Shown here: piece by piece, positions 11,101-22,165 of the stretch
How the letters are laid out: every line of letters starts with the position of its first letter
How positions within the stretch are numbered: position 1 is the stretch's first letter
Origin: Incurvaria masculella
Lineage: Eukaryota; Arthropoda; Insecta; Lepidoptera; Incurvariidae
Direction: 5' to 3'
NCBI GenBank assembly: GCA_946894095.1
Contig: OX335657.1
Coordinates: 17,918,001 to 17,982,000 of the forward strand
Length of the DNA: 64,000 nt
Made by a program: the position numbers and the translations under genes
Notes under the pieces: model-generated
The model's database searches: none
Told to the model about the DNA's origin: nothing
Seen by the model: only the letters and a program-made list of their open reading frames with translations

Positions 11101-12472
11101 CTTCGTGTACTACGGATTGACCATAAGCTCTGTGAGCCTCGGCGGTAATAAGTATTGGAGCTTCGCACTGTCGTGCCTTGTGGATATACCTGGTACACTG
11201 GCTTGCCCGTTGCTTCTGGATCGCTTTGGACGGAGAAGATCTCTTTTAGTATCCTTTTCTATCGCTGGAGTCTTATACGTGTGGATGGCTTTTCTAACTC
11301 CCGGTAAGTTTATGTCAGGAAATAATTTCCATATTTCCAAAATATAGACAAAAGTATCTATGTACTCCTAATCTTAACGAGATCTTGGATAAAATAAATT
11401 AAAAAAAATTTAAATTCAATTATCTGAGAAGAAATTGTCCATATTCTGAGGTGTCCTAAAATCAAGAATGGACTGAGAATATTTCGAAGAACATAAATAA
11501 AAGCGGTTTTTTAAAGTTGCCACAGATATATCACAACAAATTACTCTGATGCTATACAAGACATTTATTAAATCTAATCTCATTTGCCTTCTACATAAAA
11601 ACGGTATCCAACGTGTGCTTCCAGAAATGATCTGGTTGTCGACAACAGTGTTCCTTCTCGGCAAGCTAACCATCAGTTTCACCTTCTCCGCCGTATACAT
11701 CTACACGTCGGAGCTCTTTCCGACGTACACGCGCAACACCATGCACGCGACGTGCTCGTGCGTGGGACGCATCGGTGCCATATTGGCGCCGCAGGTGCCT
11801 CTGTTGGTGAGATATAAGCTTCAGTTACTATGTACATGCCGCGTTTTTTATTTACCCTACCATCCGGACACGAGTAGTGTTTCACTTTCCTGACACTGCA
11901 CTGCCGGCAGAGCTCGTGCGGTGTAAATCTACTGTTTTCTTTCCGACAGCGTAGTACTGGGCGAGCCTGCCTTCCGTCCTGTACGCGGCGTGCTCAATGG
12001 CGACCACACTTTTGTTTCTAACTGCTATTCGGACAAGAGTATTGATTTAGCTTCTCTGACACCGCACTGTCGGCGGAGAGGGCGGATGGACTCGTGTAGT
12101 GTAAACCTGGTTTGCTTTCGGCAGGCGGAGTACTGAGCGAGCCTGCCATCCATCCTGTACGCGGCGTGCTCTATGGTGGCCACACTTTTGTTTCTGACTG
12201 TTATCCCGGCACGAGTAGGCTTTAGCTTCACTGACACCGCACTGCCTGCGGAGAGGACGGAGGGTCTCGTGAAGTGTAAATCGACTGGTTCCTTTCGCCA
12301 GGCGGAGTACTGGGCGAGCCTGCCTTCCATCCTGTATGCGGCGTGCTCGCTGGCGGCCGCCATGCTGGTCTTGCTCACTCCGGACACGCGGCGGACGCGG
12401 CTTCCAGACACCGCACTCGAGGCGAAGCATATCGGGCAGCCCACGACGGAGGACGTCGTGACGAAGTTGTAA
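8154..12472 (+). CDS. MFS transporter, organic cation/anion transporter (SLC22-like) family, seven exons
   Basis: Exons: 8154-8323, 8703-8922, 9652-9752, 10077-10231, 10695-11303, 11625-11806 and 12302-12472. All introns are GT-AG and phases agree, giving 535 residues plus TAA, normal for the family. Seen in order: LGSFGRYQL before a first membrane helix (about 26-45); a long cysteine-bearing extracellular loop (C58, C63 and later cysteines to C135); W-K-R before helix 2; SDRLGRK at 162-168 (the MFS motif A loop between helices 2 and 3); SVRWLLSKGR at 277-286; DRFGRR at 391-396; and TSELFPTYTRN at 446-456. These are hallmarks of SLC22-type plasma-membrane transporters of small organic ions. 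The substrate cannot be read from the sequence. The start follows AAG in AAGATGT, and no earlier in-frame ATG is joined. Introns contain a SINE relic and a MITE; the last intron holds two dead copies of exon 7. Confidence 0.9.
9005..9160 (+). mobile_element. Diverged SINE copy in transporter intron 2
   Basis: It retains TTTTCCATCCAGTTTAATG, a damaged AAGGAAGGT block, GTGGTATTAACCATCCATGT and CCGGTTACAT before poly-A. The head and much of the body are lost. Confidence 0.65.
10384..10505. mobile_element. Palindromic MITE in transporter intron 4
   Basis: The arms GTCACCACCTTCAGTTACC and GTAACAGGAGGTGGTG face each other around a core with TTTCGGCTACATT. It belongs to the same family as 4633-4758. 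Confidence 0.75.
11949..12105 (+). pseudogene. Decayed tandem copy of transporter exon 7 (copy A)
   Basis: It is homologous to exon 7 from its first bases (TACTGGGCGAGCCTGCCTTC, then a GCGGCGTGCTC motif) and is preceded by a pyrimidine-rich stretch and CAG, like the real acceptor. In the exon 7 frame the second codon is TAG, so inclusion would truncate the protein at once. It continues into the TGACACCGCACTG block found at the 3' side of exon 7. A still earlier partial match (about 11855-11948) suggests a fourth, partial unit. Confidence 0.8.
12125..12285 (+). pseudogene. Decayed tandem copy of transporter exon 7 (copy B)
   Basis: This copy lies 177 bp upstream of exon 7 (12302) and keeps a good acceptor context (TTTCGGCAG before GCGGAGTAC). 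The fourth codon, TGG in exon 7, is TGA here. Downstream it preserves ATCCTGTACGCGGCGTGCTC and the TGACACCGCACTG block. It may be a dead duplicate or a poison exon. Confidence 0.8.
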
Positions 12473-12539
12473 AACTGAACTACAAAGTCGTAAATGAAAA
12501 TAATCATTTATATGCGACCTAAGTCAGGGCTCGATTATG

Positions 12540-12675
12540 AGTTTTTTATGTAACTGGACATGGATGTATAATACAAAACTGACCGTCAGATATTAGCCTA
12601 ACACATCACATGGGAACTATGTGCCATGCCAGGACCTTCCATATAATTCTCGGCAACATTGAACTTGATTTTTAG
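12540..12675 (-). mobile_element. SINE 3' part
   Basis: Read from the tail: TTTTTTATGTAACTGGACAT, TATTAGCCTAACACATCACA, GGTGCCATGCCAGGACCTTC-like block, then a damaged CATTGAACTTGAT. The head is missing. It lies downstream of the transporter stop codon and may fall in the 3' untranslated region. Confidence 0.75.
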
Positions 12676-14086
12676 TCGAAAGCCTGTTTTTGAAAATATT
12701 TAAAAAAAAATGTCAAATGTTCAAAAAAAACAGGCTCGCGAGGTATACAACTCAAAAAACCACTAGTCTCAGATGCTTAAAGAACTTATAATAAAAATAT
12801 TTTGGTCAACTATGGTGATAGAGAATATTTGAGTTTTGTGTTAATGTGAAATAAAAGGGTAATTGCTATAAAATTATGTTTTCATAAGAGCAATAATTGA
12901 GGTTGAAATTAAATGTACTCATATTAATATTTACTTAAATTGCAATAATAATAGCAAATGATCAAAAATAAATTGAGGACTAGGTAGTTTTGTACAAAGT
13001 ATGATAACGTGTATAGTTTCTATTGATTTCAATGAATATAATCAATTTAAAAGGTTAGAATATTTAATTACAAATTATAGATCTTTTTGAAGTCGAGGCG
13101 AACTTCGTAAAATGTATTTCGTGAACATAGCATTTTTTTTTTAATATTTTGGTTACCGTTTCAAGCTTTTTCATAATACTCTTCGTTGTAAGTATTAGTT
13201 ATTATCAAGTTCATCTCAACTAAAAAGTTTCGAAATCTAACGGTTTTTTACCGTTCAACATCGTTCTGTGTCGACATTTCGCAAAACCGTAAGTTGTCTA
13301 ATGAATTAATAAATTTTTGGAACCGGATTTTGAAACCGAAATAAAATTGTAAATAAAAAAAAGTCTTTAATATTTTTTTTATGCTACTTTAAGGTTCTTA
13401 GTTATTTTCTTAAACTGTTAATAATTCCTTTTTAGCGAAGTGTTAAAAACCATTACTCATGTTACCGGCGACAGCCACTCCGTAAGACTTTATCCATCAA
13501 TGTCATTGTAGCCCCTGGTTTAATAATATAAATAAGTAATATTTACGAAATGCAAACGTATTTGTTTTTTATAGATTTGACGTGTGGCGAGGATGATATC
13601 TATTCCCTTTGATTTCCTCGGGTTTTATACTGGCTTAAAACAATAAAGCAAAAAATTATTTTTCCATACTTCATAGTTTTGCATGGATCTCTTGCAACTT
13701 GAGCCAACACCAGTGTCGGTGGAGTATTTGTTGGTGTCTTTTTTTTTCAAAATGATGAAGTTACCTTGCTTCAGTTGTTTGTTCAGTTCTTTTGACACCG
13801 CTTCGGTGAGCTAGTGAAAGTGCGGCCATTTTCCATGGGCCCAGCAACTCTTCTACCACTAGTAAGGGGCTATTTGGCACAAAAAGGCATAAAACCAAAT
13901 AAAAAAACAAGTGAACAAATATTTGGGTGCGTTCATAATGCGGCATGGCCTTGTGATATAAAATAATCGATACAGTATACCGAGTGGGAGGTAAGGAAAT
14001 TTCTTTAAAATCCGTAAGCAATATTTGATTGGGAAAGTATGTAACAAACTAACAATTAATTAACAATGCTTAAGATATTCTAAGCC
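12676..14086. other. AT-rich intergenic stretch
   Basis: AATAAA-type hexamers at about 12848 and 12965 could serve the transporter mRNA. No other gene-like frame was seen; those at 13761-14047 are low-complexity and unsupported. Confidence 0.35.
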
Positions 14087-14244
14087 CCGATTGCACGAAG
14101 AGATGGTCGAGTTAATCAATGTTCAAACACGTCACTTTTAGTGAACCGCATGGAGTTCCTTCCATACTGTCCACACAAAGTGACGTGTTTAATCACACTT
14201 TGACGTTGATTTTGATTTTTTGTCCTTTCGTGCACTCGGCCCTA
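14087..14244. mobile_element. Palindromic MITE (CACGTCACTTT family)
   Basis: It closely matches 2550-2708 over its whole length: GAGTTAATCAATGTTCAAAC, CCTTCCATACTGTCCACACA, and a CTTTCGTGCACTCGGCCCT end. Confidence 0.75.
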
Positions 14245-14867
14245 ATCTTTCTTAATTACTGTTACTGTCGTAATATAAAAAAGCCATCTCTAAGACATTT
14301 TCCAGACAGGGTCTTATTCTAGAAACATGTCGACGATGTTACCCATAACTTTAAACTTACAAACGAATTATTGCGGCAGGAGCAAGTAAGTTGCTATAAA
14401 TTAAGATATTTCCTTAATATAGCAAGTTTCCGGGCACTCTATAAGCTCCGTACACTGCACTTATTACAGCTTCCAACCCTTCGCTTTGCTCAAAGCTCCT
14501 TCCGCCTAAATTGCTCGAGGAATTTGAATTTTTCTCAAGTTACCTGCAATATAAATCAGGAGTTACAGACTATGCGAGCCAACGTGCTGCGGCGGCCGCT
14601 CTTGAAATTTTCACGTGTAAATCACTCGTGGGTGCAGCGAGAGTACTGAAAGCGGTGAAAATATTTCCGGTTATGTTCTCTAGGGCGGGCAAGTTTGGCA
14701 TCCCGCCCAAAGCATTCTTAAGTTCGTTCAAAAGATTACTAATTAATTTATTGGCGATGTACTTATGAGCCGGTAATTAGATGTAATAAGAAATAGAAAT
14801 AGTACAGTACTACAAAAATTCTTCTTTACAGGTTTGATCGAATCCGCGGACCTTTGTGACGTAACTT

Positions 14868-15047
14868 TTTTTTTTATGTGACTGGACATGGATGGCTAAT
14901 ACCACAAGTTCTGTCATGGTATTAGCCCAACACACCACATGGGAACTAGGTGCCATGTCAGGACCTTCCTTATAACGCACGGCTACATTGAACTGGATGG
15001 AAAACACGGACAATTTTCATTGCCGCTTCGACCATCGTTCATCCAAT
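14868..15047 (-). mobile_element. SINE 3' half
   Basis: From the tail it reads TTTTTTATGTGACTGGACAT, GGTATTAGCCCAACACACCA, CATTGAACTGGATGG and CGCTTCGACCATCGTTCATC, breaking off at CCAATGCG. It is very close to the copy at 32196-32579, so it is young but truncated. Confidence 0.85.
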
Positions 15048-16200
15048 GCGTCTACTACTTAGTGTAGTTTAACTTCCAAAAAATTTAAATAAATGAAATG
15101 AAAACGCAAAAAGGAAATAAAATAAATAGCATCGTTTTCTATTGATTATCACTTATTTCGATAACGAACATGTCTATGTCGCCAACAAATAAGCAAAAAT
15201 AAATATGATAGTTTCAAAGTATGATATTTTAGACCAAATCGATGTAATTTTTCGTACAGGTCTGGTGCGTAGCACCCGTAATCGTAGAGCATGTATGAAA
15301 ATATGTATGTCTGTAAATGCAAGCGAAAAAGGTTACTGTGATCGTACCGTATGGCGCTCTATCATCTCTGCCTACCCCAAAATTTGTATACCGTTTATTT
15401 TTTGCAACTTTAATAATATTGATACGATTAAAAACTATACATTAATTTTAGTATTTTTACTCGCATGTTTTATCTTTACAGAGTTTAATCTATATTCTTT
15501 TATTTAGACATAGTTTTGTTGATTGAAGTAGCTTTAAATCCATTTAAATATGAATGTTGTGTTCGTCTATAATTAAGAATACGCTCAGTTTTTTACCCTC
15601 TATATGTATTTTCTATGTATGTTTGAGTGGTGATTTTGTAGATGAACCTAAATAAAAAAAATATATATAATTTATAAACAACCAATTATTCAAAAAATCC
15701 TTTATACTCGTAGTTGTATCATCTTTGCACATAATATCACACTCTGTTACTATCGTATGAAAAATGAGAAGTAGTGAAAAAATACTACAGTGTGAAATTA
15801 TTTATAATTATTGATTATATTATCATTTATACCTAGTTATCTGACATCCAGAATCGTATAGTATGCTAATGAAGTATTTTTCTAATGCTGCCAATACCAG
15901 GACAAAAGATTAACAATATAAGCTAGGAACTTCGTAAATTTATTCGTATTATAATCAAACTGTAAAAAAGTTAGGTATGCTTTGATCAGTTATGCACCTG
16001 AGAGGCAGGCAATGCATCTTCGTTGCTGACCGCGAGAGTGCAGCAGGGTGCAGCAGCTCGCGTCAAGCCGTGGCAATCTCCCGAGGCGGGCGTGGTGCAA
16101 TATACTGCACCAGCGAACCAACAAATGGGCCCATGTATATGCAGATTGGTCAATTTCTTCCAAGTTTCGCATTGCTTCCTGCATTTTTTAAGTTTACGTG
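15048..16200. other. AT-rich intergenic stretch with a GC-richer island
   Basis: Mostly AT-rich. Bases 15990-16120 form a GC-rich island with GCAGCAGGGTGCAGCAGC. Both strands are open there for 64-77 codons, but neither shows a family motif. Confidence 0.3.
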
Positions 16201-16622
16201 CTACCGTTTCTTTACCTGCTGCTGATTAACTTAATCACCACATATTAATGGCCTCTCTTAGTAGCTTGCAATGTATACCTGTACAAGATTATCTAAGAAA
16301 GGCCCTTAGGTAAAAAAGACCCTAAGGGTCTCTTCCACCGAGTACTGATTTGCTTAATCCTCACATTAAAGAGCCTTTCTTACCATCTCGAAATCGATAC
16401 CATTACAAGATAATCAGCACTTTAGTAATAAAGTCCCATTCAGTGTCGATTGAAATAAATCAGCAGTTGGTGAAAACCAGTTGTTTGATTTATTGTAATT
16501 AACACTTAAAGGGTATTTATTACTAAAGAGCTGATTAACATATACTGGTATTGATTGCAAGCTGCTAAGAAATGCCTTTAATATGTGGCGATTAAGCTAA
16601 TCAGCAGAATGTGAAAATAGCC
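16201..16622. mobile_element. Cluster of MITEs (CTAAGGGTCTCTTCCACC family)
   Basis: Three adjacent, partly inverted copies share GGCCCTTAGG / CCTAAGGGTCTCTTCCACC ends, CTGATTAACTTAATC motifs, a GATTGCAAGCTGCTAAGAAA-type motif and CTAATCAGCAG..GTGAAAA ends. The boundaries are near 16310 and 16485. Repeated insertion into itself or a rolling duplication could explain the cluster. Confidence 0.65.
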
Positions 16623-16721
16623 CCAAGTCTCATTATTAATTTAGATATTCCGATGTATGTTTAATTACCTATTCTGTGATGTTACTCTAACCGAGACTCT
16701 ACACTCCGCGCCGAATCTAAA

Positions 16722-16970
16722 CAGGGTGGTTACCGTGGTAAGTAACTCGCCAAGTGAATAGCAGGTGAACAAGCAAAATGGTGATTTGATGCACATTTCG
16801 TTCGTTTCGTACCATGTTCAACTGGTACATTTCAATTATTTTGGGCGAATAACACGACGTTAGGCAGTTAGCATGGTACGAAATGCAATTTAAAGTCAGA
16901 CTTAAACAATCTCTACCTGTTCACCAGCTATTTACCTGGCGAGTTAATTACCACGGTACAACCCTAGGTC
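16722..16970. mobile_element. Foldback MITE (GGTTACCGTGGTAA arms)
   Basis: The left arm AGGGTGGTTACCGTGGTAAG..CTCGCC..GCAGGTGAACA is answered by TGTTCACCAGC..GGCGAG..TTACCACGGTACAACCCT. A nested inverted pair TTTCGTACCATG / CATGGTACGAAA lies inside. The arms total roughly 50 bp each. Confidence 0.75.
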
Positions 16971-17073
16971 TATAATTATATCATTAATAACGATACAACA
17001 TAGTTTTATCGTAAATCCGGATATTTTTATTCTTATTAAAAAAATGGCTTAATAATATGGCTCCGTTTTCAAC

Positions 17074-17137
17074 CTTTGGGTACGGAACCCTAAAAAATGG
17101 GCCAAGTGCGAGTCGGACTCGCATTAGGCGGGTTTTT
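17074..17137 (+). mobile_element. (GTCC)n-family repeat, head-to-tail junction
   Basis: The 3' terminus TTTGGGTACGGAACCCTAAA is followed within two bases by a 5' terminus GGCCAAGTGCGAGTCGGACT. Only the two ends are present, joined end to start, as in a tandem or circular junction. Confidence 0.65.
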
Positions 17138-17507
17138 TGTATTTTTTACGTTATGACACGCCCGAGGAAATTAAATATATTTTTTAATTAAAATAAATAT
17201 GGACAGAACTGAGGAAGAGGGCTTTCGCAAATCCGAGACCTCACCTAATTTTCATTATTCTCCCTCGCTGCGAAAAAAAAAACAATTTTTCAGCATTTTC
17301 AGCCGGAGCGGAGTCATCGCAATGAACTATTTGCTTATTTTCTCCTGAAGCAATTCTGATAGAAGCCACTCGAAGACAAGACGAAGGATGCCCGTACCAA
17401 CTCGATCGCAAAACTACCTCCTGGCTTGATGGAAAACAATCACCTTGTAACATAGCAAACGGGACCCAGCATCACATTTGATTTTGAAGCAATGTTACTC
17501 TCAATCT

Positions 17508-17858
17508 TTTGAGCGGCTCGTAGCCTAGTGGCGCGGGGACTGGCCTAGCGTCCCAGAGGTCTTGGTTCAATTCCTCGCCCCGACATGCACCACTGTCTCT
17601 CTCCTTCTGAGTTCGACAAGTGCATTTCGTCACGAATGCGAGCTGCTCCATGGTTCGGAATCCATGTTCAACTGTAGGTGCCCTTCCCCTAGGGCTTAAA
17701 CCCTACCAGGGATTAAGCCCGCCCGGGTTGGTACCATCGCATTGGATGAAAAGATGGTCGAAGCGGCAATGATGAATTGTCCGTGTTTTCCATCCAGTTC
17801 AATGTAGACGAGCTTATAAAGGGAAGGTACTGGCATGGCACCTAATTCCTTTGGGAAT
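17508..17858 (+). mobile_element. SINE, tRNA-type head
   Basis: The head has a tRNA-like A box TAGCCTAGTGG (17521-17531) and a B box GGTTCAATTCC (17564-17574), 32 bases apart. The shared body follows (ATGGTTCGGAATCC, GGTTGGTACCATCGCATTGG, CCATCCAGTTCAATG, CTGGCATGGCACCTAATTCC). The copy breaks off before the tail. Confidence 0.85.
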
Positions 17859-18439
17859 GTCCTTATGTTTTGATTTTTTAAAATTTATATCTGTATTTTC
17901 TAGTAAAAAATCTAAAATGAAAGAAAAAAGTCTACATGTTTCCAACGTTTATTAGTCAATATTTGCCATTCTAAAAGTTTTATTAAAAAAACATACAGAC
18001 TTACCTATCGACAATATATTTCAGAATCCAAAATTTCATAAACCTACTAAATCATTCAGAGCACGTAAACAGTTATCGCCAGAAGTACGGTGAATTAATT
18101 AACAGTAACGACTGTCTTAAATTAAATTATCTTATAATATCTTACGGCTTGATCCAGAGGGAAATGAATCCATCTACGGCGCGACAATGCATGAGGTGGT
18201 TCCAGGAAACCGCCGCGGGGCCACGCCGTAAAAAAGATTGCCTGCAATCATATTTTATCGAAAAAGTTGCTTTTCCCCGCCGCTGAAAATGCCTTCCCCG
18301 TTCGGGCCTAATATTTCCCGCCAGCGATATAAGACGGTCTGCTGACAATCATCTTTCAAAATGTGGAGTCTGTTTCGCGCGCTACGTGGTTGGGTTGCGC
18401 AACCGACGGCTAGCTTTGTATACGCGCTCCTTCGTTGTG
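17859..18439. other. Intergenic stretch, no gene seen
   Basis: A 68-codon minus frame at 18142-18348 has no recognisable motif. The segment from 18190 to 18440 is GC-richer than its surroundings but is otherwise featureless to me. Confidence 0.3.
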
Positions 18440-18610
18440 TACAGAGTGTTCAGTCTGAATTCTCACCTAAATTGGCGTTTACGGAACTTCGAAGTTAGGT
18501 AAAAACGTCAAACTCCATAAAAATGTTTACTACTTATTCTGTGGTTTTACTTCTTCAAGCTGACTAAGTTGAACTCGGACTTCTGATTTGTATGAAAACG
18601 CGCCAGTGTG
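18440..18610 (+). mobile_element. Fragment of foldback element (family of 24462-24805)
   Basis: It shares TTCTCACCTAAATTGGCGTT, TATTCTGTGGTTTTACTTCT and GATTTGTATGAAAACGCG with the left half of the 24462-24805 element. The right arm is missing. Confidence 0.65.
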
Positions 18611-19390
18611 AGAGTCTGACTTTCACTTGGCCAGTTCTTATTTACATTATATTATTTTCTTTGATTATTTCATGATCAATTACAACAATAGTTGTCAGAT
18701 TAATTCCAACTAAATTCAACAAAAAATCATATTCATTTTAACAATTCTCGATTGTCTTTGACTTTCCTTACTAAAACTAGAACTAGATAGTTCATGCTTG
18801 ATGTTTATATCGACAATGCTTAGAACATTTAGGCAACTTCTTTATTTAGTACGTTTGATTGTTAAAACAAAAAATCTTTTTTTTATATTTTTATTAGATT
18901 ACTAATAATGTTTTAAATAACATACATTTGTGTAGGTATCGATTTGTATGAATTTACCATACAACACAAGGGGTCGAGATTGTAATCCGGCAAGGTCCTG
19001 CTCGTAATCCTTTTTAACCTTTCCTAAATTAATAAAACGCAGCGTTGGCTCCGGAGAAGTGCGTTGTAAAATATCCTGGCCGCCTCTGCTTAGCCTTAGT
19101 CTGCATAGACTCAGCGCTTTAGATCTGTTTTTTACATATAAAATGTAAAAGGAGTGGTATGTGCAGCGAGCAAGGAGTGACGAGAGTAGAAACCGAAACT
19201 TTGTATTGTTTATTGTTTATTCATCATTCAGTACACTGCACTCGGTTTTATTCATATTTTATCGATAACCAGTTTAGCAATCTCAGCGAAAAAGAAATGG
19301 CAAAAATCTCCGGTGGATTTGTTTTTCAACGTCCACTTAGTCTAAGTTTACAAAAGTATTTGCCGCTGCTTACAATCACAGGTAAACAAA
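18611..19390. other. AT-rich intergenic stretch
   Basis: No gene was recognised. A 78-codon frame at 19159-19395 has no family signature. Confidence 0.3.
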
Positions 19391-20012
19391 TTTAACAAAA
19401 AAAATAACCGACTTCAAAGAAAAAGCACTAAAAAGTAAAAAATAATTTCCATTTTACGATTTTACGATTTCTGTTATTTTTTGAGTCGGCGTCAGCCGGG
19501 CACGCGCTGCGCCAATCAAGAGAACCTAACCTAACCTAACCTAACCTAACCTTGGCTGACACCGATTCAAAAAATAACAGAAATCGTAAAATCGTAAAAT
19601 GGAAATTATTTTTTACTTTTTAGTGCTTTTTCTTTGAAGTCGGTTATTTTTTTTGTTAAATGTTTTTTTTATTTGTTTATTTTTTGTGAATCTGAAGTAC
19701 ACTTACTAATTAGTACACGTCCTTTCCAATAAAAAAAGAATCACTGAAATCGGTTGGCGTTATATTGAGTTATTCGTCCATTTGTCGCGCACATCTTAAT
19801 ACAAATTTAAGACTTTTATGATTTTCTCATGGAAATCATTGTCAAAACTTAACCAAATTAAAATGGGACCACTTGTGAAGCACTAACTATCATTTAAAAA
19901 AATAATCATCAAAATCGGTTCACCCAGGCAAAAGTTATGAGGTAACAAACATAAAAAAAAACAAAAAAAAAACAAATAAAAAATCCTCCTTTTTTTGAAG
20001 TCGGTTAAAAAT
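19391..20012 (+). mobile_element. Composite foldback element with (TTAGG)n loop
   Basis: Two modules: a near-perfect inverted repeat (19391-19661, arms about 115 bp, outer motif AACCGACTTCAAAGAAAAAG), and an AT-rich body (19662-20012) holding GGTTGGCGTTATATTGAGTT and ending GAAGTCGGTTAAAAAT. The loop holds five exact CCTAA units (19525-19549) beside CGGGCACGCGCTGCGCCAAT. Copies at 32957-33388 and 35708-36340 share both modules. Confidence 0.85.
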
Positions 20013-20295
20013 ACAAAAATAATATGAATTGATGAGAATCAACAATTCCTATTGTACTAATGCAACAGTTCATGACAAATTGTTTACTATGATAATTTAA
20101 AAAACACTTTTGAATTCTACCGATTTTATATTATTTTTATTTTGATGTCATTATGTACCCTTTTTGACGTGTCTGAGTGTATTGTTTGACGTGTCTGAGT
20201 GTATTGAAATGAAGTTTTAAATAATTATTTGATTTTCTAGAAACCTTGGAATGCCTCGATCCTATCTTTTCGTTCTACAATAATATATTTTTATA

Positions 20296-20655
20296 GGACT
20301 TGCCTAGCCTACCAGAGGTCTGAGTTCAAAAGCTCGCCCCGATCATGCACCATATTCTTTTTCGTCACGAATGCGAGCTGCTCCATGGTTCGGAATCCAC
20401 GTAAAACTGTAGGTTACCTTCCCGTACTAGGTGGTAGGGTTTAAGACCGCCCGGGTTGATAACATCACATTGGATTAAAAGATGGTAGAAGTTGGAAAAA
20501 GTTTCCGTTTTTTTTACATCTAATTCAATGTAGCCGTGCTCTTAAAGGGAAGGTCCTGGCATGGCACCTAATTCCTTCGGGAATGTGGTGTATTGGGCTA
20601 ATATCACAACGGTAGTTGTGTGGTATTAGCCATCCATGTCAGGTTGCATAAACAA
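20296..20655 (+). mobile_element. SINE, tRNA-type head (5'-truncated)
   Basis: The head starts inside the tRNA-like part (GGACTTGCCTAGCCTACCAG) and retains a damaged B box (GAGTTCAAAAGCTC). The complete body and tail follow, ending GCCATCCATGTCAGGTTGCA, the 3' variant typical of tRNA-headed copies. Confidence 0.8.
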
Positions 20656-21110
20656 ATTATAAAGACAAAAAATAATTTATGCTTCCTCTAAGGCCGTACA
20701 GAGCTCACTGGCATTTCGGACACGAGGCTGCTGGTAATCCGATGTTTCTTCAACGAGAGCAGTGGAGTGCGGCTCCCGTGGCGAGACCCCACGGATAACA
20801 CACTTATCCTGACCGTTACGCATATTCGGGCCCGGAATTTATGCAAATGGAATAAGTTGATATAGTTGAGTTGAGTTATGTTTTTCTGGGCACCTAACGA
20901 CTCAATATTGAATAGGGGGATGTTATTAATTTTACCCTACTTAGCTTAGTAAATAGGCTTAACTTTGGTGTTCAATTTATGGTTGTTGCTCTATCAACAT
21001 GTTCAAATATTAATCCGCATAGAGCATAGCGGGATATTGTATTCTTATAGTATGAAGGTAAGTGATACAAAGCTTACGTTCTATATTTGATATCATATCT
21101 GAATATTGTT
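20656..21110. other. Intergenic stretch
   Basis: A GC-richer block at 20690-20845 looks like a transposon relic but was not identified. No coding frame is supported. Confidence 0.3.
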
Positions 21111-21484
21111 AGCCTCGGCAGACCACTGGCGCGACGCCTTGAGGTTAGATATGCTGGGTAAAGCAACTCTGAGCGCCGTTGGGTTCTAAATGGATGACCG
21201 TTTTCGACCGTGGTTCGGATTCCACGTAAAACTGAAGGGGAAAGGGGTCGTTACTTACTAGATGGTAGGGTTTATCCCGCCCGGGCTGGTACCGTCGCAT
21301 TGAATGAATGATTGTCGAAGCGGCAATGAAAGTTGTCCGTGTTTTTCATCCAGCAATGTAGCCGATAAATATAAGAAAAGTCCTGACATAACACCTAATT
21401 CCCATGTTGTGTGTTAGTCTAATATCATGAGGGTTGGTTTGGCATTTGCTATTTACTCGTTATGTCCAGTTACACAAAAAAAAC
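21111..21484 (+). mobile_element. SINE, 5S-type head
   Basis: It starts AGCCTCGGCAGACCACTGGC and has a diverged 5S-like section (GAGCGCCGTTGGGTTCTAAA, GGATGACCG). The shared body follows (GGTTCGGATTCCACGTAAAA, GGTAGGGTTTATCCCGCCCG), with a full tail ending GTCCAGTTACAC and poly-A. Confidence 0.8.
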
Positions 21485-21615
21485 ACTCATTGGCAGTAGT
21501 GCCTACAAAACTATGAGATTGAATTTAATTAGAAAGTTTTTTTTTTTATTTTACATTTACATGTCTTTACACTGGAAAGAGAAAAATCTCTCGAGTTCAT
21601 AACGAAACAAGTTCA

Positions 21616-21912
21616 AAAAAACCGGCCAAGTGCGAGTCGGACTCGCACACGAAGGATTCCGTACCGTCGCTCGTACAAGATGCAACACAAAAAAACAGGT
21701 TTCTGTATGGGGGGCCCCCTTTAATTTTTTTATTTTACCTATTTGTTGTTATAGCGGCAAAATAAATATTTCACCCTGTGAAAATTTCAGCTGCCTACCT
21801 ATTACGGTTCATAAGATACAGCCCTGTGACAAACGGACGGATGGACGGACGGACAGCGGAGGCTTAGTTATAGTGTTCCGTTGGCACCCTTTGGGTACGG
21901 AACCCTAAAACC
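21616..21912 (+). mobile_element. (GTCC)n-family repeat, full-length copy
   Basis: It begins AAAAACCGGCCAAGTGCGAG, passes GAAGGATTCCGTACCG, TTACCTATTTGTTGTTATAG and a GGAC tetranucleotide tract (21833-21854), and ends TTTGGGTACGGAACCCTAAA. It is the best-preserved forward copy. Confidence 0.85.
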
Positions 21913-22165
21913 ACAAAAAATAATAATAAATATTTCAAAACCATTTCTGACAGCAAAAGTAACCCATTTTGGCTTGCCACCTTCCCCAGAATACTAAAAG
22001 CTCTGTCTAATCTCACCCCATCGGACGTTATATTTAATTGTAAGTACAACATTTACATTCGGTCTGTAATCTGTGACGACGCAGGCGGAGTGACGACGTG
22101 GCTAGCACATACTGCTGCTTCTCCCGGTTCTATTCTCTTCATTTCTTTCTTTATTCTTTATTTTT

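Noticed and set aside
12025..12507. 160-codon and 127-codon minus frames
   Set aside because: They are antisense shadows of transporter exon 7 and its two tandem copies, which explains their internal repeats.
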